Assembly: GCA_019137255.1 (NCBI GenBank)
Contig: WPDH01000027.1
Span: forward strand, 496,001 to 560,000
Origin: Corinectria fuckeliana
Lineage: Eukaryota > Ascomycota > Sordariomycetes > Hypocreales > Nectriaceae
Length of the DNA: 64,000 nt
Reading direction: 5' to 3'
In this document: positions 46,338-60,000 of the stretch, one piece after another
How the letters are laid out: each line of letters starts with the position of its first letter
Numbering within the stretch: the first letter of the stretch is position 1
The notes under the pieces: generated by a model
Databases searched by the model: none
Seen by the model: the letters and a program-made list of their open reading frames with translations, nothing else
What the model was told of the DNA's origin: nothing
Translations under genes and position numbers: made by a program

Positions 46338-46685
46338 AACGTATGCTCCAGACCATCATGAGTGAAGATCCCTCTACACAGCTGCACAATGCTGGGTAGA
46401 TGACCTTCCCAGCTGCAATCTGCCCTGACCGTTCACGTAGGTCCCTTTTCCGTAATGTACACATTTATATATACTATAATCGCCTTGCTGCGACCTTCGT
46501 CCAGGATAGTCTTGGCGATTCTTGGTGTAAGAACTGCCATGGTGCTGCCACGCACAAATCGACTGAGCTCATCTTGCCTTGGCTTCGTCTTGCTTAGTTT
46601 GTCATTCGAAACGTGTCGTTCCTCGAAGTGTACGCAACTCGATGTGCGTCGTCATCAGTTGCTAATGTATTCCGCGACGGCCCCT
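45667..46685. other. 1.0-kb convergent intergenic region with a poly-C assembly join
   Basis: 3' flanks of the MFS gene and of the phosphodiesterase gene. A (CCATCG)n-like stretch lies at 45672-45693 and the poly-C/NN join at 46280-46339. No gene is seen. Confidence 0.5.
46280..46339. repeat. poly-C tracts around NN plus A-run (assembly join)
   Basis: 18 C (46280-46297), NN (46298-46299), CGTAA, 23 C (46305-46327) and 12 A (46328-46339). The left flank (GAGTAACCCCC) and the right flank (CGTAACCCCC) are near-duplicates, as at the other joins. Confidence 0.85.
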
Positions 46686-49563
46686 TCAGCCAGTCGAGTC
46701 CGTTGCTGAGCATGGCGAGCCCGAGCCCTTACGCCTCCTGAAGAACGGAAAGTCCTTGATCCGGAATCGACTCGTCTTCTTCCGAAGCGACTTGCCCTCT
46801 GCTTTTCCGATGCTGCCGCCAATGCTGCCGCCGGTGCTTCCGCCTGTGCTGTCGCAAATGCTGGCGTTGGATCTTGTCTCGTCGTCGGCAACCGAACCGT
46901 CGCGATACATCATCCGGTGCGCGTCGTTTAAGCTTGGAGTAGAAACGTTGATCGTGGGGATGCCCAAGGGGTGTTCCGTCGAGTCCCCGCTGACAATGCT
47001 CGTGCCCCTTGTGCTTGGTGACATGGGCATCTTGCCTGTCGTAGCACTCGTTGCCTGCGACGCCCAGTCTCCAGAGCAAGTCCCAGATACGCTTCCTTCA
47101 GTCGTTTCACTAGATCGTTGTTGTTTCCCAGAAGGTAGCGCCTTGCCATCTGAATAGCTGTCTTCTCGATTCCGCGAGTGAAACGGATCACTGTTTGCCA
47201 AATCCCGGACAGCATCAAAAGTCGACGTCGACCCGTTCAATTGCTTAAAGTTTCCAAAAGTGTGGGATGGTTCCGAGGTTGGTTCACTCTCTACCGGCGA
47301 TGAGTCGTGCCCATCAACGCGTGGCATTGCGAGCACTCCGTTGCCCACCGGCGTTGTATCCGATGCTCGTTCCGCGTCAATCATTGTTGAGTCCTGGTTG
47401 ACCTCCTCCTCCGCCGGAACCGCAAAACTCATAGTTCTGGGTGAAAACGTGCCCTCCTTCAAAAGGCGCCTCCGGACCGGGTCATCTTTTGCGAACTTGA
47501 TCTTATCTTGTTGCAGCTTTTGCTCGAAACAACCCTTATTTCGTTCGAGCTCGTCCACCGTGTACTTCATGGCCGGCATAATGTCGGCGACGCCCTGGAA
47601 TAGTGGTGTAGCAAACAAGTTCATGAAGCCCAGCTGGCCTTTAGACAGAGACGTCACGTCCTGTTTGGGCGGAGCCATAAGCGATGATTGAATCTCCAAC
47701 TCACTTTCCATCGACGCCTGGCGGGAAAACTCTTCTGAGAGGATGTAAGTCCACTGGAGTGCGATTTCGTGATTTCTCGCCTGGGGAGAATGGTTAGCAA
47801 TTTGGTTCAACAGGGCTGTATGGGTGAGTTGGTTTGAACATACCACGTTGCTAATGTCAGCACATTTGATCAACAGCGAGCAGGCCAGGGTCTTGTTCTC
47901 TTCTAGCTGCCGGCCATTCCATCCATCGACACTGTTGTTCTCCTGAAGCCGTTCCTGAAGATCGCCAAGCTTTTTCATGTAGTCAAAGTGTAGACCCATG
48001 TCGGTTGCCAGGATAGAGCTGATCATCAAGTTGCGCATTTTGGTATCCTCGAATGCAGATGGCCAGTGGCGGCGAAGGATTTGGGAGTAGGCCGCGCAGT
48101 GAAATGACTCCAGGACAGACCGATCGTTGTACAGTTGTGCCAGAGGTGCATTGAGAGTCACCAAGAAACCGTTGTTGACACCAGGATGCCCAACGTCATG
48201 GCCAATAGCTGTAATGAGGAGAGTCAGAGCCTCAAAGGGCGTGACCAAGGATGCCACCGGGGACTTTTCGGAGATCGAGCTTGATGCGGCATTGGAGGGA
48301 TAGGGTGGGAGGGAACCAATGTGGACTAGGAAGTTGAACGTCGCCTGTAAGACATCCACCACATGGCGGAAGTTGTGGTACGGAACAAAGTTGTTGTAGG
48401 CGGCGCGGCAGGCGACGAGGAAGGCGACGAGTTGGTCTGCATGGGACGTCAGTATGCGGGTAGCTGCGGACAGTTTTGAGCCAAAACGGGCAAAGCTGAC
48501 TTACCTGTTGGTATCCGCCATTTTTCAAGTTCCGGCATTGCCAGGGCGTGCTTAAACATGGCTAAAGCCGCCACCAGCAACTCGTCGTCGCCGAAGGAGT
48601 GGGCACAAAAGCTCCAGCTTCCCACCGCGGCTGCGATGACCGTTTGTCGCTCAGATGACACGGCAATGTGAGCTTTGTTGATCTGATCCTCGTTGGAGGA
48701 CAATCGGCAGATGCCTTTCATCAAACCGGAGACCATGGCCTCGCGGAGGTATGCGAATGGCTTTTCCTCGTTGACGCCCACCCAAGACCGCTTTCTCCCT
48801 TGTCTAATCTCCATCATGGCTTGCTGCTCCCGCGCGGCCTCTCTATGTGCCCGATAAGCACATATCTCCAGGCTTGTGATGCACTTCGAGCTCAGAGGAC
48901 TTATTATTATGTCGACAGCACCGAGATCCAAACATCTCCGTATCAGTCGGCGGTTAGACGCAAGGGAGCCTAGGGGTGTCGTAAATGGCTCTACAGCGCC
49001 GTCGGTCATCTGTTCGCTGGCAGACGCGGGGCCATTCTCCGAATTGCTGATCATGGGTACAGGGACGACTAATTTGGACATCCCCCGGAGTTGAGCCTCG
49101 GTGATGATCTTCTGCAGCAAGTCCAGCCCGTATAGAGCTTCATCTGGAGTGTGAATGTCGACGGCTCCCTCATCGGATTCGCAAGAGGGTGAGGGTGACA
49201 TAGGTCTGGTTTGCGACTCGGGGACCCGTTCATCGTGAGGAGTGTCAAGCAGTACGATTGTTGGCTTCAAGTCGAGCATGGACCCCTCTTGGAGTTCGAA
49301 GAGCTTTGACAAGCAGGCGGCGCCTGTGGCGCACACGTGAACTGATTAGGCAGTTAGTAAGAGCGAATGAAGTTGGAGAGCAGAGGGACCTTACCATCGC
49401 CGAAGGCGTCCAGCAAAGGCTGGATGGCTTGTCGAGAATCACCGGACTCCCAACCTTGTGGATCGCTTTTGGCTTTATTTGAAATAGCATAAATCATTCC
49501 ATCCTCGCATACATCACGATTGACATATATGACGTGACAAGCGGCGCGTTCCATGGTGGTCAT
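46686..49563 (-). CDS. pdeH: high-affinity 3',5'-cyclic nucleotide phosphodiesterase (PDEase I type)
   Basis: Four exons: 49563..49395, 49341..48505, 48436..47844, 47780..46686, total 2694 nt, 897 aa. The enzyme hydrolyses cAMP and so dampens PKA signalling. The catalytic HD-type domain spans about residues 280-590: YHNFRHVVDVLQ (355-366), TAIGHDVGHPGVNNGF with the metal-binding HDxxHxGxxN (413-426), LIKCADISN, and EFSRQASMESELEI near the end. The N-terminal ~280 residues contain a receiver-like stretch (MLDLKPTIVLLDTPHD...) common in fungal PDE2 proteins. The C-terminal ~250 residues are Ser/Thr-rich and presumably unstructured, with GGSTGGSIGGSIG and a basic end. Introns are 53, 68 and 63 bp with CTAAC branch sites. 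A second in-frame ATG at 49554 is possible. Confidence 0.93.
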
Positions 49564-51758
49564 GGAGAGCTACCAGCCTGGCGACTGGAGCACCGTAGCC
49601 CTTCGGGCAACCTATCGATCGAACCAACAGGCAGTATTGGTAGGAAAGCCTCTTAGAGTGTCGAGGGGACGCAAAGACGAGAAGTCCTGCGTAAGTTCCT
49701 TCGGAAGGAGTTGTGGTTTGAATCCGGATCCGTATACAGCAATGAAGCCGGGAGCGATTGTGAGTCGTGGCCTGGGTTCAGCGACACCCAAACGATCGAA
49801 CGTAAGTGCGACTCAGGATTTTCGAAGCATCCAAGCGATCGAAGGGTATATCGAAGACGACGGAGCGTGACGGGTAGCACGGGAAAGTGTTGGGTTTTAG
49901 TGCAATCGTAGGACGGGATACCTAGTTTCGGGCCAGGCGAGTGTCGCAGAGACGGCTGGCGACAGAACGGCGGCTGGACGGATGAGGAAGGTGTTGGCAA
50001 AAAGCTGATGGTTGAGGCAATGGTCAGCCAGGACGGATCGGCCGAGAAATGACCCAAGTGGGCACGAGGAGAGGAAGCACTCGAACGTTGGCCTGTATGG
50101 GAGCGAGCTGGAAGACGAAGGAGATAGAGGAGGGCGAGACGGGAGGGCGAGACGACGTAGTGGAAGACGTCGGGCAACGGGAGAAGGTGGATAGAAGGTG
50201 GACAAAAGGTAGACGGGATGGAGTAGGCTGGGGCTGATCGAGATGGGAAGTGAGACAGTGGACTGGAGGGCATCGAGGAGGAGATTTTGGTAAGAGGGGA
50301 CAAGCTGCCGTCTTGGGGGCGTTGAGGTGTCTCAGCGGGTCAAGGGCCAAGCACGCGGGCGCAAGCACGATGGTGTCAGAAGCGTGGAAGCATTGGAGTC
50401 TTACCTGGAAGTACTCCGATAACACGAGAGCAGGAGCTGGAGCTGTAGGGTGTCGGAACCTGCCTGGCCAGGGAAAGGGAAGAACCAGGGCAGGGAAAGA
50501 AAGTAAGTAGGGCAAGGGTATCGAGCGTCGCGGCAGCTGGGGCCGGGGAGAGGAGCGATCTGCGAGCAAGCTGCAAGAGTAGGGACAGGGCGTGGTGGCG
50601 AGGTAGGACAAAGAGGTCCAGCAGTGAAGGGGGGCGTGAGAGGGTGGCAGTGGGAGCCAGACGTGAATGCGGGCGCGGTTGCGTGGCTGCGGTTGCGAGG
50701 CGATGGGAAGTGACTTGGGGGAGCAAGCGGGAAGACGAAGGGAGATCAGCTACGAAGTACTTCGTAGATGTTGGATCAAACGGGGTGACGGCGTGGTCAA
50801 AGCGTGGAGAAGAGAACCAAGGGCGAGGCAGATCCGACCGGATCGATGACCGGGTCGACAGGTCGAATTGACCAAGGAACTTGAGCGGAACAAGTCAAGA
50901 GTCAGGGTGGGATGGAGACAGAGAGACGGGAGAGAAAGAGTGTGTGAGAGAGTGAGAGAGAGAGTGAGGATGTGAGGATGGGAAGGTCTAGGTCGGGGCC
51001 CCGGGGGCAGCAAAAAAGTGACTTTTGCTAACCCGGGCGAGACAGGACAGGCAAGGCCCTGAGAGCGATGGGCAGGGGACTCCGGGGTGGGAGGACGGAG
51101 CAGGACGGAGAAAGGCTTGCGATGGGGGACTGACGCAGCGGAGCTGTGCAGAACAAAGGGCGGCATTCACAGGAGATGCTGCAGTTGCAATAGTAAGAGC
51201 AGACAGCGAAGCGACCGAGACCGACTAGTAGATGCCTAAGCTTCTAGAGAGAGAAGGAAGTTTGCTCAGTTGCTGCTAGCAGTGCGCTGCTGCTTGTTTC
51301 CGCGACGAGAAAATAGACAGAACTAGATTAGTTAGGTTGATCGATGGCAAGCCTGACGCGCCAGGAGATGGATCGCGGCGAGGAGAAGGGCGAGAGCGTC
51401 AGGGTAGGGGCGAGGGGCGAGGGGGGTGAGATGGCGGCGTGGGTGGTGTGTTAGGAGCGTCTTAGCGGGAGAGCGATTGACCGAGGCGGGTGGGGGGGGA
51501 TGGATTGCGGGTTGTGATGGGACGCGATGCGATGCGATGGAGGGAAGTGAATCTAGTCCATGTTAGAGGGCAGCCTAGTACTGTGATAAATCATACATAC
51601 TGTCCGTATAGGTGATTGATTTAACTACAGTAAGGTTAGCTGACAGCTGGGCCTTCCGTCTTGAAGCCGGAGGCGAAAGGGGGGAAAGAGAGCTCCCTAG
51701 AGTTAAGGGTTTGGGGGCACAATCCAGAACTTGGCATGTCCAGCAGCAAACAGATCCC

Positions 51759-51811
51759 GAGCTACGAGCTACGAGCTACGAGCCCTAAGTCCTAAGTCCT
51801 AAGTCCTAAGT
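51759..51811. repeat. two adjacent tandem 7-bp repeats
   Basis: (GAGCTAC) three times plus a partial unit at 51759-51783, directly followed by (CCTAAGT) four times at 51784-51811. The units are perfect and lie in non-coding DNA. Confidence 0.8.
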
Positions 51812-54800
51812 ACAGCAGCTGGCCGTGGCAGCGTCGATGAGATGGGGTGACAAAAGTAAGGGAGCAGAACCCACCACGCCCAGGTCCCTATCGCCAGGTC
51901 CGTTTGCGCGCGGCGCGGACAAGCGAGCCGTGAGCACTGCACGCGCAAAGCACGAGGCACGAGGCGCGAGGCAGCAAGGCATCAGCAAGGGGGGGAAGGG
52001 AGGGGGCCTTAAAATGGGGGTTTGTGACTGACGGCGACCATTCAGGGCGTAGTGCTTGGGCTGTTGTGGTGGGTCTGACGGAGCCAAGTGCGGAGGGGTT
52101 CGAGCGGGTCTGGGAGGTGGTTTGGAAGCCTTCTGGCCGTCTTCGAGAATCTGGGATTGCCAGCCCTTGCCAAGGGTGTGTGGGAACCGTAGGAAGTGAC
52201 GGCCACACGGGGGGACCGGGAATCTTTCTCGAAGCCTGGACGAAAAGGCTGGTGCAGCCAGTAACTTGGCAGCTAGCACACGCTAGAGCCGTTTTTGGCG
52301 CAGGGCGCACAGGGCGTGTGGGGCTCTGCAGCCAGAGCTTACAGGGGGGGAGGGATGGGGGTACCTGCGCGATACAGGGGGGAGCTGCGACTCCCTTTCG
52401 CGGGCTCTGCGAAGTAGTAGCGGGGTGGCAGGCGCAAGGTCGCGGCCAGAGCACTGGGAGGCTGTGGGAGCTGGGTACCTTCATAGCTGTACCCTGTTGG
52501 TAGCTGGTGCAGTTCTCTCTCTCCCCAATGTGCTCCAGTCTGGGTTGACCAGGCGAGGCTGGCTACCCGTGTCTGGTCTGGTCTAGTCTGGTCGGGTGGT
52601 GCCCAGGACTGCGGTGCGGTGCAGTGCAGTGCAGTGCGAAGGCCTGAGAGGACGGGACGGAGCACGTTACGAATATTGGCCATGGTGCCACCCCGCGCGG
52701 GCGCGCTCTCTCTCGCTCTCTCAATCAAGTTCGTCCGCTGCCCGTCTCTGCAAGCAACCTGCATCCGGCGTGGAGCCGGAGAACCAACCAGTCTGCTGGG
52801 TTTTGCCTCGGCGTCAAACCCTGGAACTTTGGGCCGACAACACGGTCGCTGATGACGGTCTCTGATGACGGTCGCACAACATTGTGGGTTGCGAATCCCG
52901 GCTGGATCTCGACTGGAGCAATCCAATGAGTTCTGGAGTTTGGTCGTAACTCATTAGAGTACTTGGATGCCTAGGCACGTAACTGGCATTCGTAATACTG
53001 AGACTGGGCATATGTTCATCGTGGCCTGAACTCCTGTGGGACTTTTCCCTTCCCCTTGCCATGGAAGGCTTCGATGGAAGGATTCCGTTCCACGCCCGTG
53101 CAGCGCAGCGCCCTCTAGCTCTCCGCAAGCTCACACCCTGTTCCCTGCGCCATGCAGTGTGCACCCTGCACAGCCCCCCTCCTTTCCTTTCCTTTCTTTT
53201 CCATCTTACTTCGCTCTCGTCTTCTTTCTTGTTCCTGGAAGGCGCCGCCGCACAAACACACCGTGCATGTGCGACAGAATGTCGCTCCCTTACATAGTAG
53301 CCCTTATCTACCTGCTTGCTTACCTTCGGGCAGGCCGGGGACGATTAGACCACTAGAACGCTTCTATTATCACCGTACAGTGCCTGCTATGCTTCGTGCG
53401 CCGGCTCTGCTACACGTAGACGGAAGGTGTTACTAGCAACCAGGGTACCCAATGATGTCCTGTGCGTTGCAGTTGAAGTTGCAGCTTGCAGGTAGGTAGG
53501 GTAAGTACATAGTAAGTTAGCTGGGTACCTACCTAGAGTAGAAGTGCAGTACAGTGCAGTTACTCATGCTTAGCTCAATGGGACAAGTGAAGGACTCCGC
53601 GCACACCGGCTTCCATTTCTACATCATAATTAGTAGTACGACGCCACACCATCTCATTTCATCCCGTTCCCGTTCTCGTCATTCATTCCCCATGCGCAAG
53701 CCAAAAAGCCAAGCCCGAGCCCAACCAGGCCTAGGCCCTTACCAACCACGGGCATGCATCAACTACCTAAGGTACCTAAGCTAGGTATTATTTACAGTGC
53801 TACCTAAGGTGTTGCCGGCCGCAGCCTGCCAGGCTGGAGGCTGGAGGCTTCATGGAGATCATTCCATCCGCGCTATCAAAAATGCCCGTGAATGGATGCT
53901 CTGCCCCGCACCCCGCCCACACCAACGATGGCAACACCGAATCGAAACTCTCCTCCTTCTCCGGCTATCTGCCTTTCCTGTCTCAGCCAAGATCAGCATC
54001 TGATTTTCCGAACGCAAAAAGGTTACTACGAAGTACCGACATGACGTTCTCCGGAACAGGATCAAAGTTCCTGCAGCCTCGTCAGCTGGGTCGTGCTTGT
54101 TTCAATTTGTGGAGGAATGCATGGACCTCAGTGCGATCAGATCAATTCTGAGAACCACTAGGTACTAGACAATAAGTATGTATGACTCTCTCTCGGTCTC
54201 TCTTCTCTTATTATGCGTACGCCTGCGCCCTCGTATCGGCAAGGGCCTCAGTCTGGACGAACAGCAGCACCAACTATGGAGCACTTCGTACAATACTACC
54301 CACTATTCGAACGTGGTACGGACTTTGTGCTACGGCGGCAAGCGGCGCCCGCCAGAGAGGTTCCAGAAGCAATGCCGAAGGTGGCAAAGGCGCCAAACCA
54401 TCCACCTTCTACTATGCAGCGACCTACTATCTACATAGTATGTACGAAGCTTGTAAGTACGGGTTCGCCATGGGAATATGCAGGGAATGGGAATTATCCG
54501 GAGGGCTGATCCCTAGGATATTCACGCCTACCTAGTCGCCCTAGGATAAAGAGCCAGGGAGTCCTCTGCTTTCAGAAGGAGGTCCAAGTACTTCTTATGT
54601 AGGTACGTAGTCAGAAAAGCTCAACTTATCGGTGATCCTCCGAGGTGGATGGATCCTACTGTGACCCGCCTGTTTGGATTAATCTTATCCATCCAGCCTC
54701 AGACACCGAGGCATGGCTTATCAAAACCTCCCTAAAATGGACAAGTTAAAGGCCATATTTTTGACTTTTGACCGGGCAAACAAGTTGGACAATCCTTCTT

Positions 54801-55606
54801 TCATATCCGCATATCCGCATATCCCCCACAGAAACAACCCCCGGCCAGCAAGCCCAGGTGCGCTTCCCCTCCTTTTAGTCCTCTCGTCGTCTCTCTTGGC
54901 TGGGTTCGTTCTGGCCGAGGTCTCGACTAGGTATGTAGGTCTAAGCTCCAACGCCTCCAAGAAATCGCCGGCTCCGTCTCCATCTCCAATCTTTGGCACG
55001 TTCCGACTTCCCCTCCGGGTTGTTCTGCCCGCTGCTAGTTCCACATAGTACGGCAGCCGCCCCGCCCGCCTCCACCTACGCCCGGCGTTCGGGGCCGACC
55101 ATGACAGGCAGTTCCGCCTAATAGTGCGGAGGTACGCACGGAGGATTGGCCCGGCAGATCATAAGATGAGTTTCCTTCCTTTTTTCTTTTTCTCATTCTC
55201 CACGGTCATGAAAACGAAATCGACGGGTATTCATTACGTACTGGTCTAGAATGGTCGACGTCGTGGTCCTCGAAGACGGTATCCTTATGAATGAAACGAT
55301 ATTCAAGGTCGAGATTGTCTGGTCCAACAGGCTGCCTAGCTCCATGGCCCCCCCGTTCGTCACTTCAGATAGCTGGCAGGCCAGTAACGGGGTAGAAGAC
55401 ATGGGTGACGACAGAAGCCCGGCGTGCCAAGCAAACGACCCAGGCCAAGAACGACAAAAGGCGATTCGAGGGGATCTGATGCGGTGCTCCATGCGTAGTA
55501 GAACGCTGTATCTAGGGTAGAGGTAGGTCAGTGAGGCTGAAGGCTTAAACCCTCGACATCGACGTCGACGTCGAAACAGACGCCACGGGGCTTGGGCTTG
55601 TTAGCC

Positions 55607-55622
55607 CTCTCTCTCTCTCTCT
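55607..55622. repeat. CT dinucleotide microsatellite
   Basis: About eight CT units in intergenic DNA, preceded by GACGTCGACGTCGA repeats near 55558-55575. Confidence 0.6.
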
Positions 55623-57001
55623 CGTCGACGCGACCCAACCAACAACCGACGACAACCTCGCGCATCCGTGTCATTGCCGCCCAACCATGGCACCACCGTC
55701 TTGCTGCTAGTCTAGTACTACAACCGACTCCCGCCCACCGAGGTTGCAACCTGCGGCGCCTGTCTCCAGATCCTCCAGCTTGCTGTGCATAGCACGCGCA
55801 TAATACTCCGTACATACAACATAGTTGCGCTGTGCGCCCTCAAACCAGCGGCCGTTCCCCGCTCAATTTCAGCCCGTCACAACTCGGGGGCCAGGCTTTT
55901 GACGTTGGGCCCCAGTTCCCTGGGCCCTTGTTTGCATGGTGCGGAGTAGGTACCTAAACCACAGGCTGCCCTACTGTAGGTACCTAGTCTACAGCGTTAT
56001 CTGACAAACCTGTCAGTCGCCAAGATACGAACACATGCTAGGTTCGCATCTAGCTGAGGTAATCGTCATCTAATCTAGCTCGACTAAGTTAAGTCACGGA
56101 CTTGAGGTATCTCGTACGCCGCACCCGACCTGTCATCTCCCCCTCCGCTCGACAACCACACACACACACCCACCCACTCACAGAGCGACAGAGCGACAGA
56201 GCGCTCCCGAAACGCTGGGCTGGGTCTTCTGCGCCTTCCCCGGTCTGGTCCCCTCAAAGGACAAGCTTTGGCTGGTACGAAGTACTTACCATGTACATCT
56301 ACTAAGTAGGGTGGATGCTCTTATCTTCGCAGTGACCATCAACTGGGGACAACCATGCTCCCTTCAACATCACGTGCATCCTTCTTAGTCTGTGCTGTGC
56401 AAGACGGAGAGAACTCAAGGCTCAGCGCTCCGACTAACGTAGTTCGAGTGTTGAATACGTATCTACCTATTCAACTCATCATCTCCTTCGCTATGCCGTC
56501 GTGCTAGTTGTGATGCTCTTTTATCTTGATTTGCCATCGCATCCTATTCTCTTATTACCCCTCTCGCCTACCTAGGTCGTGGCATTCTTTCACATAGGCA
56601 CCCCCTTTGGCGAGAGTCAAGTTCAGTTTATCGACGTCTTGAAAACTTCCATTCATCGCTTATTGTACTTCGTACGGAGTAACACATGTCGTAATCTGTT
56701 TCGTTCTCTCTTTCTTAACCCACGTGTCCCATTCCGCAGACACAAGTCGTGCAGCCAAACGCCTTTTGTCCCTTCGTGTAGTTACGAGGACCATGTGTGA
56801 GCGTGCACGCACGCTGTGCTTCTCCAACTCTCTATCTACACCCTCTGTGACACTTTGCTCCCACAGAGTTCCCCCAACCCAATCCCTTCATACCAGGTCG
56901 TACTCTCCCGTCAATGTCTCACGTCAGGTCATGTCTACCGTTCCTCGACACACAACGCTGGTGGAAATGTCGAATTTCCGGAGCGCCTCCGTATCAATAC
57001 C

Positions 57002-60000
57002 CTAATCCGCACGGGCTCCCTTGTCGCCTTCGAGATGGATCTCGGCCACCTCGTTCGAGTCCTGGTCCGGCTCCGCTGCTGCCGGTAGCGAGATAACTCC
57101 CTTGCGTTCCCAGGCGGTGCTCTGGATATCCGTGAGGGCTGCCTGCGCGCCCTCGTTGGGTGCCGGGGGCTCCACACGCTCGTCCGCCGCGTCCCCTCCA
57201 GTCATCTCGGTATCGGGATCGTAAAACTCTTGACCGAGGACCTGCTCGTCCGCTGATGAGTCCATCTGTACCTCGTCGCTGGCAAAGTCCACCCCCGTAG
57301 AGTCCTCTGCCCCGCTACCGCCTAGAGCCTCGAAATTCCAGGGCTGGGCGAGGTTCAGCGACTTGACACCCAAAGACTGATAGGAATTCTTGACATCTAC
57401 GCCTTCGTCCTCGATGCTATCGTGGACGGTCTCAATGCGGCTGGGACCTTCGTAAGCAGGAAGTTGGTCCTCGTCGTCGACCGCTGCCAACGAGGTCACG
57501 GTGACTCTATCCGAACCACGACCTGCTTGATGGCGAGTTGCTGCGGCTCCGATCGATGCGCTCGACGACCCATTCAGGGAGGAACCCTCGCCGAGGCGCT
57601 GGCCTTCCCCCGCCTCTGTTCCGTCGTCGCCTTCGTCGTCGTCTTCTTCGCCCTCGTACTTCTCAGAGATGACTCCGAACCGCGAGCCCCCTAAAGGGAC
57701 ACTGGTTCGACGGCGATAAAAGAGCAGGTACGCAGCCTCAGTAACAGCTGTTGTTGGGTCTGCAACATGGCTGACGGATGAATCTGGTGTGTCTAGTTAG
57801 CACTCCTGACGTTGAACGAGTAGCGGAGAGGGCCTGTTTCTTACCATTGTAGTTGTACCAGCGTCCATCTACAAAGTTCTTGGCATACGCGGTGTAGTGC
57901 CCACCACCGAGACCACCGTAGTGATCATCAACCGCGATCAGGTCATAGATCTCATCTTTACCCTCCTCCTTCTGGATGACTCGGGCCGTGAGATCTAGCC
58001 CCTCAATGGGGAAGTCGACCAGCACGTCTAGCTTGTCTCTTCGCCATCCAGAGCTGCTGAATCGCTTCAGATGGGCCACTAGAATGTCAGGTGTCTTCCA
58101 CAAGTCGAACTTTTTGCTTGCTCGTCGGTGCTCCTTGCAACGCGGGCAGTACCACATGTCTTGCTCGGAAAGAATCTCAGCTCTCTCAAACTCATCTAGA
58201 CACTCGTCAAGGGTGATGCCACGCGTGCGGCGGTGGTGTCGTCTTCTCTGCCTAACCTTAAGCGCAGGGTCATTGGGAGTCTCAAGCTCGACAAAAGTCC
58301 GCGTTCCTTGATCCTCGGTAGGATTTTTCGGTGAGGCACCAAAGACTTTCTCCCATGCATCCTCGTTCCAGTCTACCACTAGACCCTCGCCAAGGCGGAT
58401 CAATGGGCCGCCATCAGCGACTGCCGGTGGCGTTGGCGTTGGCTGAGGCTTGATGGCGCTCAATTTGTGCGCCTTGCCGCTTCGCATCTGCTTATCACGA
58501 CGCCTGTTACCCTTCTTGCCATATGTCTTGTAGCCCTTAAACTTCTTGCGCCCAGCAGGTCCCAGCTTTGAAGCGCGTGGGCCGACCTACCCCTTGTTAG
58601 TATAACTCTGCTGTGAGAGGGATCAAATTGGCTACATACTCGAGCTGGTTGGAGGACGTCTTCATCTTCCTCGCTAGATTCTTCCAGTATCCGGGTCCGG
58701 TTCTCATCCGTCTTGATACTCTCGTCGTTGGTGCTATCTTCTTCATTGCCGGAAGCGGTGCTGGTGGAGCTTCCAGGACTCGGCTCATCCTCAGTCTCTA
58801 TAGAAGGCTCCGGGATTCGTTCCGACACCTTGGGAAGTGTCCGATGATGATCGACACTAGACCAGCCCGTGGGCACCGCGCCATCGGAATTTTCGGTGAA
58901 GTAGCTAAGTTCGAACAAATTCTGGAGTTCAGGGTCCAAAAACCCATCTGGGTTAATGAACTTGGGCCGCTTGGTGTTAAACCGCTTTAGGACATGGGGT
59001 TCGTGAATGGGAGTACTATTGGCATCCCTCGAAGTAGTATCCTTCGTGGCGGCATCGTTCATCGTGACGTCCACCATATCGTCCTCGCCTTCTACTGAGT
59101 GGGCAACAACCTTGCTATCGCCTGAAGAGTCGACGTCTGAAGCGGAGGTGATGACTACATCGCTGTCGGTATTGTCCAAGGCCTCAACCTCGGCCGGGTC
59201 TTGCAGTTTAGACCATGTTGAAAAGGTGGCAACCTTTTCCAAAACCTTTCGTTGAATGAGATCGATGTTGGACGCCTCCTCTTTCGTCAAACAGATGAAG
59301 TGCGGGGGAGACGAGGCTTCCTGGTTTCGTTCGTGGTTATGGGGTCGCCGATGGAACACCGGTACCACCATCCTCTCGTAACGGGGGTCGTCCCACTCCG
59401 TGGCATCGAGAGGGGTTTCGATATCCAGCATGGAACGGAACTTCTTTGACCGAGCCTTGTGTGGCCAGTTGGTCGGAACAACCTCCAGCTCGTGAATAGT
59501 GGGCATATCGGAAGACTGGATCTCTTCTGACACATCTTGAGTGTTATCATAGATCTTGAAGAAGCGCTCCTTGAACTCCTCAGCCCCGATCAACCGCTCT
59601 GCAGGAACACCTGTTCGAATTGACAAAAACTGCTTGAGTTGCTCCACGGCGCTGTGCTTAGGTAGCTCCACCTCAATCAACACGGGCACGTCATTCAGGG
59701 GTAAGAATTTGACCGGTTTTGCCCACATGTCCTCGACGGGGAGCGGCAGCGTAAGATTGTTGAACGGATCGAAAGTGATGCTAATTTTGCCACACTCGGG
59801 GCATTTTAGGGTCGACTTGTACATGCCGGTGAAGAGGTCGGCGATGACGGAATCGTCTCGTAGGCGGGTAATCTCCCACACTTTGTCCGCCATGGCCTTG
59901 ATGGCTTCCGGGTTGTTGATCATGTCATCCGTGGAATCAGGCTTCTCAATGTACGGCTTCTTCTTGATGCGACTCAAGTCTTCTTGAAGACCGTCGAGAA

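Larger units (their letters stand above)
49564..57001. other. 7.4-kb intergenic region; pyrimidine-rich possible leader of the phosphodiesterase gene, then no gene seen
   Basis: From about 49.9 to 51.6 kb the plus strand is strikingly purine-rich (the minus strand is C/T-rich) with GAGAGAGTG repeats near 50930-50975. Minus-strand frames here (for example 49653-50303, Ser/Pro/Leu-rich) look like leader low complexity. The rest (51.6-57.0 kb) has tandem 7-mers at 51759-51811, CT dinucleotides at 55607-55622 and many TAGGTACC elements, but I recognise no protein or RNA. Confidence 0.45.

Noticed and set aside
49653..50303. 216-codon minus-strand frame as an independent gene
   Set aside because: Ser/Pro/Leu-rich low complexity inside a C/T-rich interval directly upstream of the phosphodiesterase gene; better explained as leader sequence.
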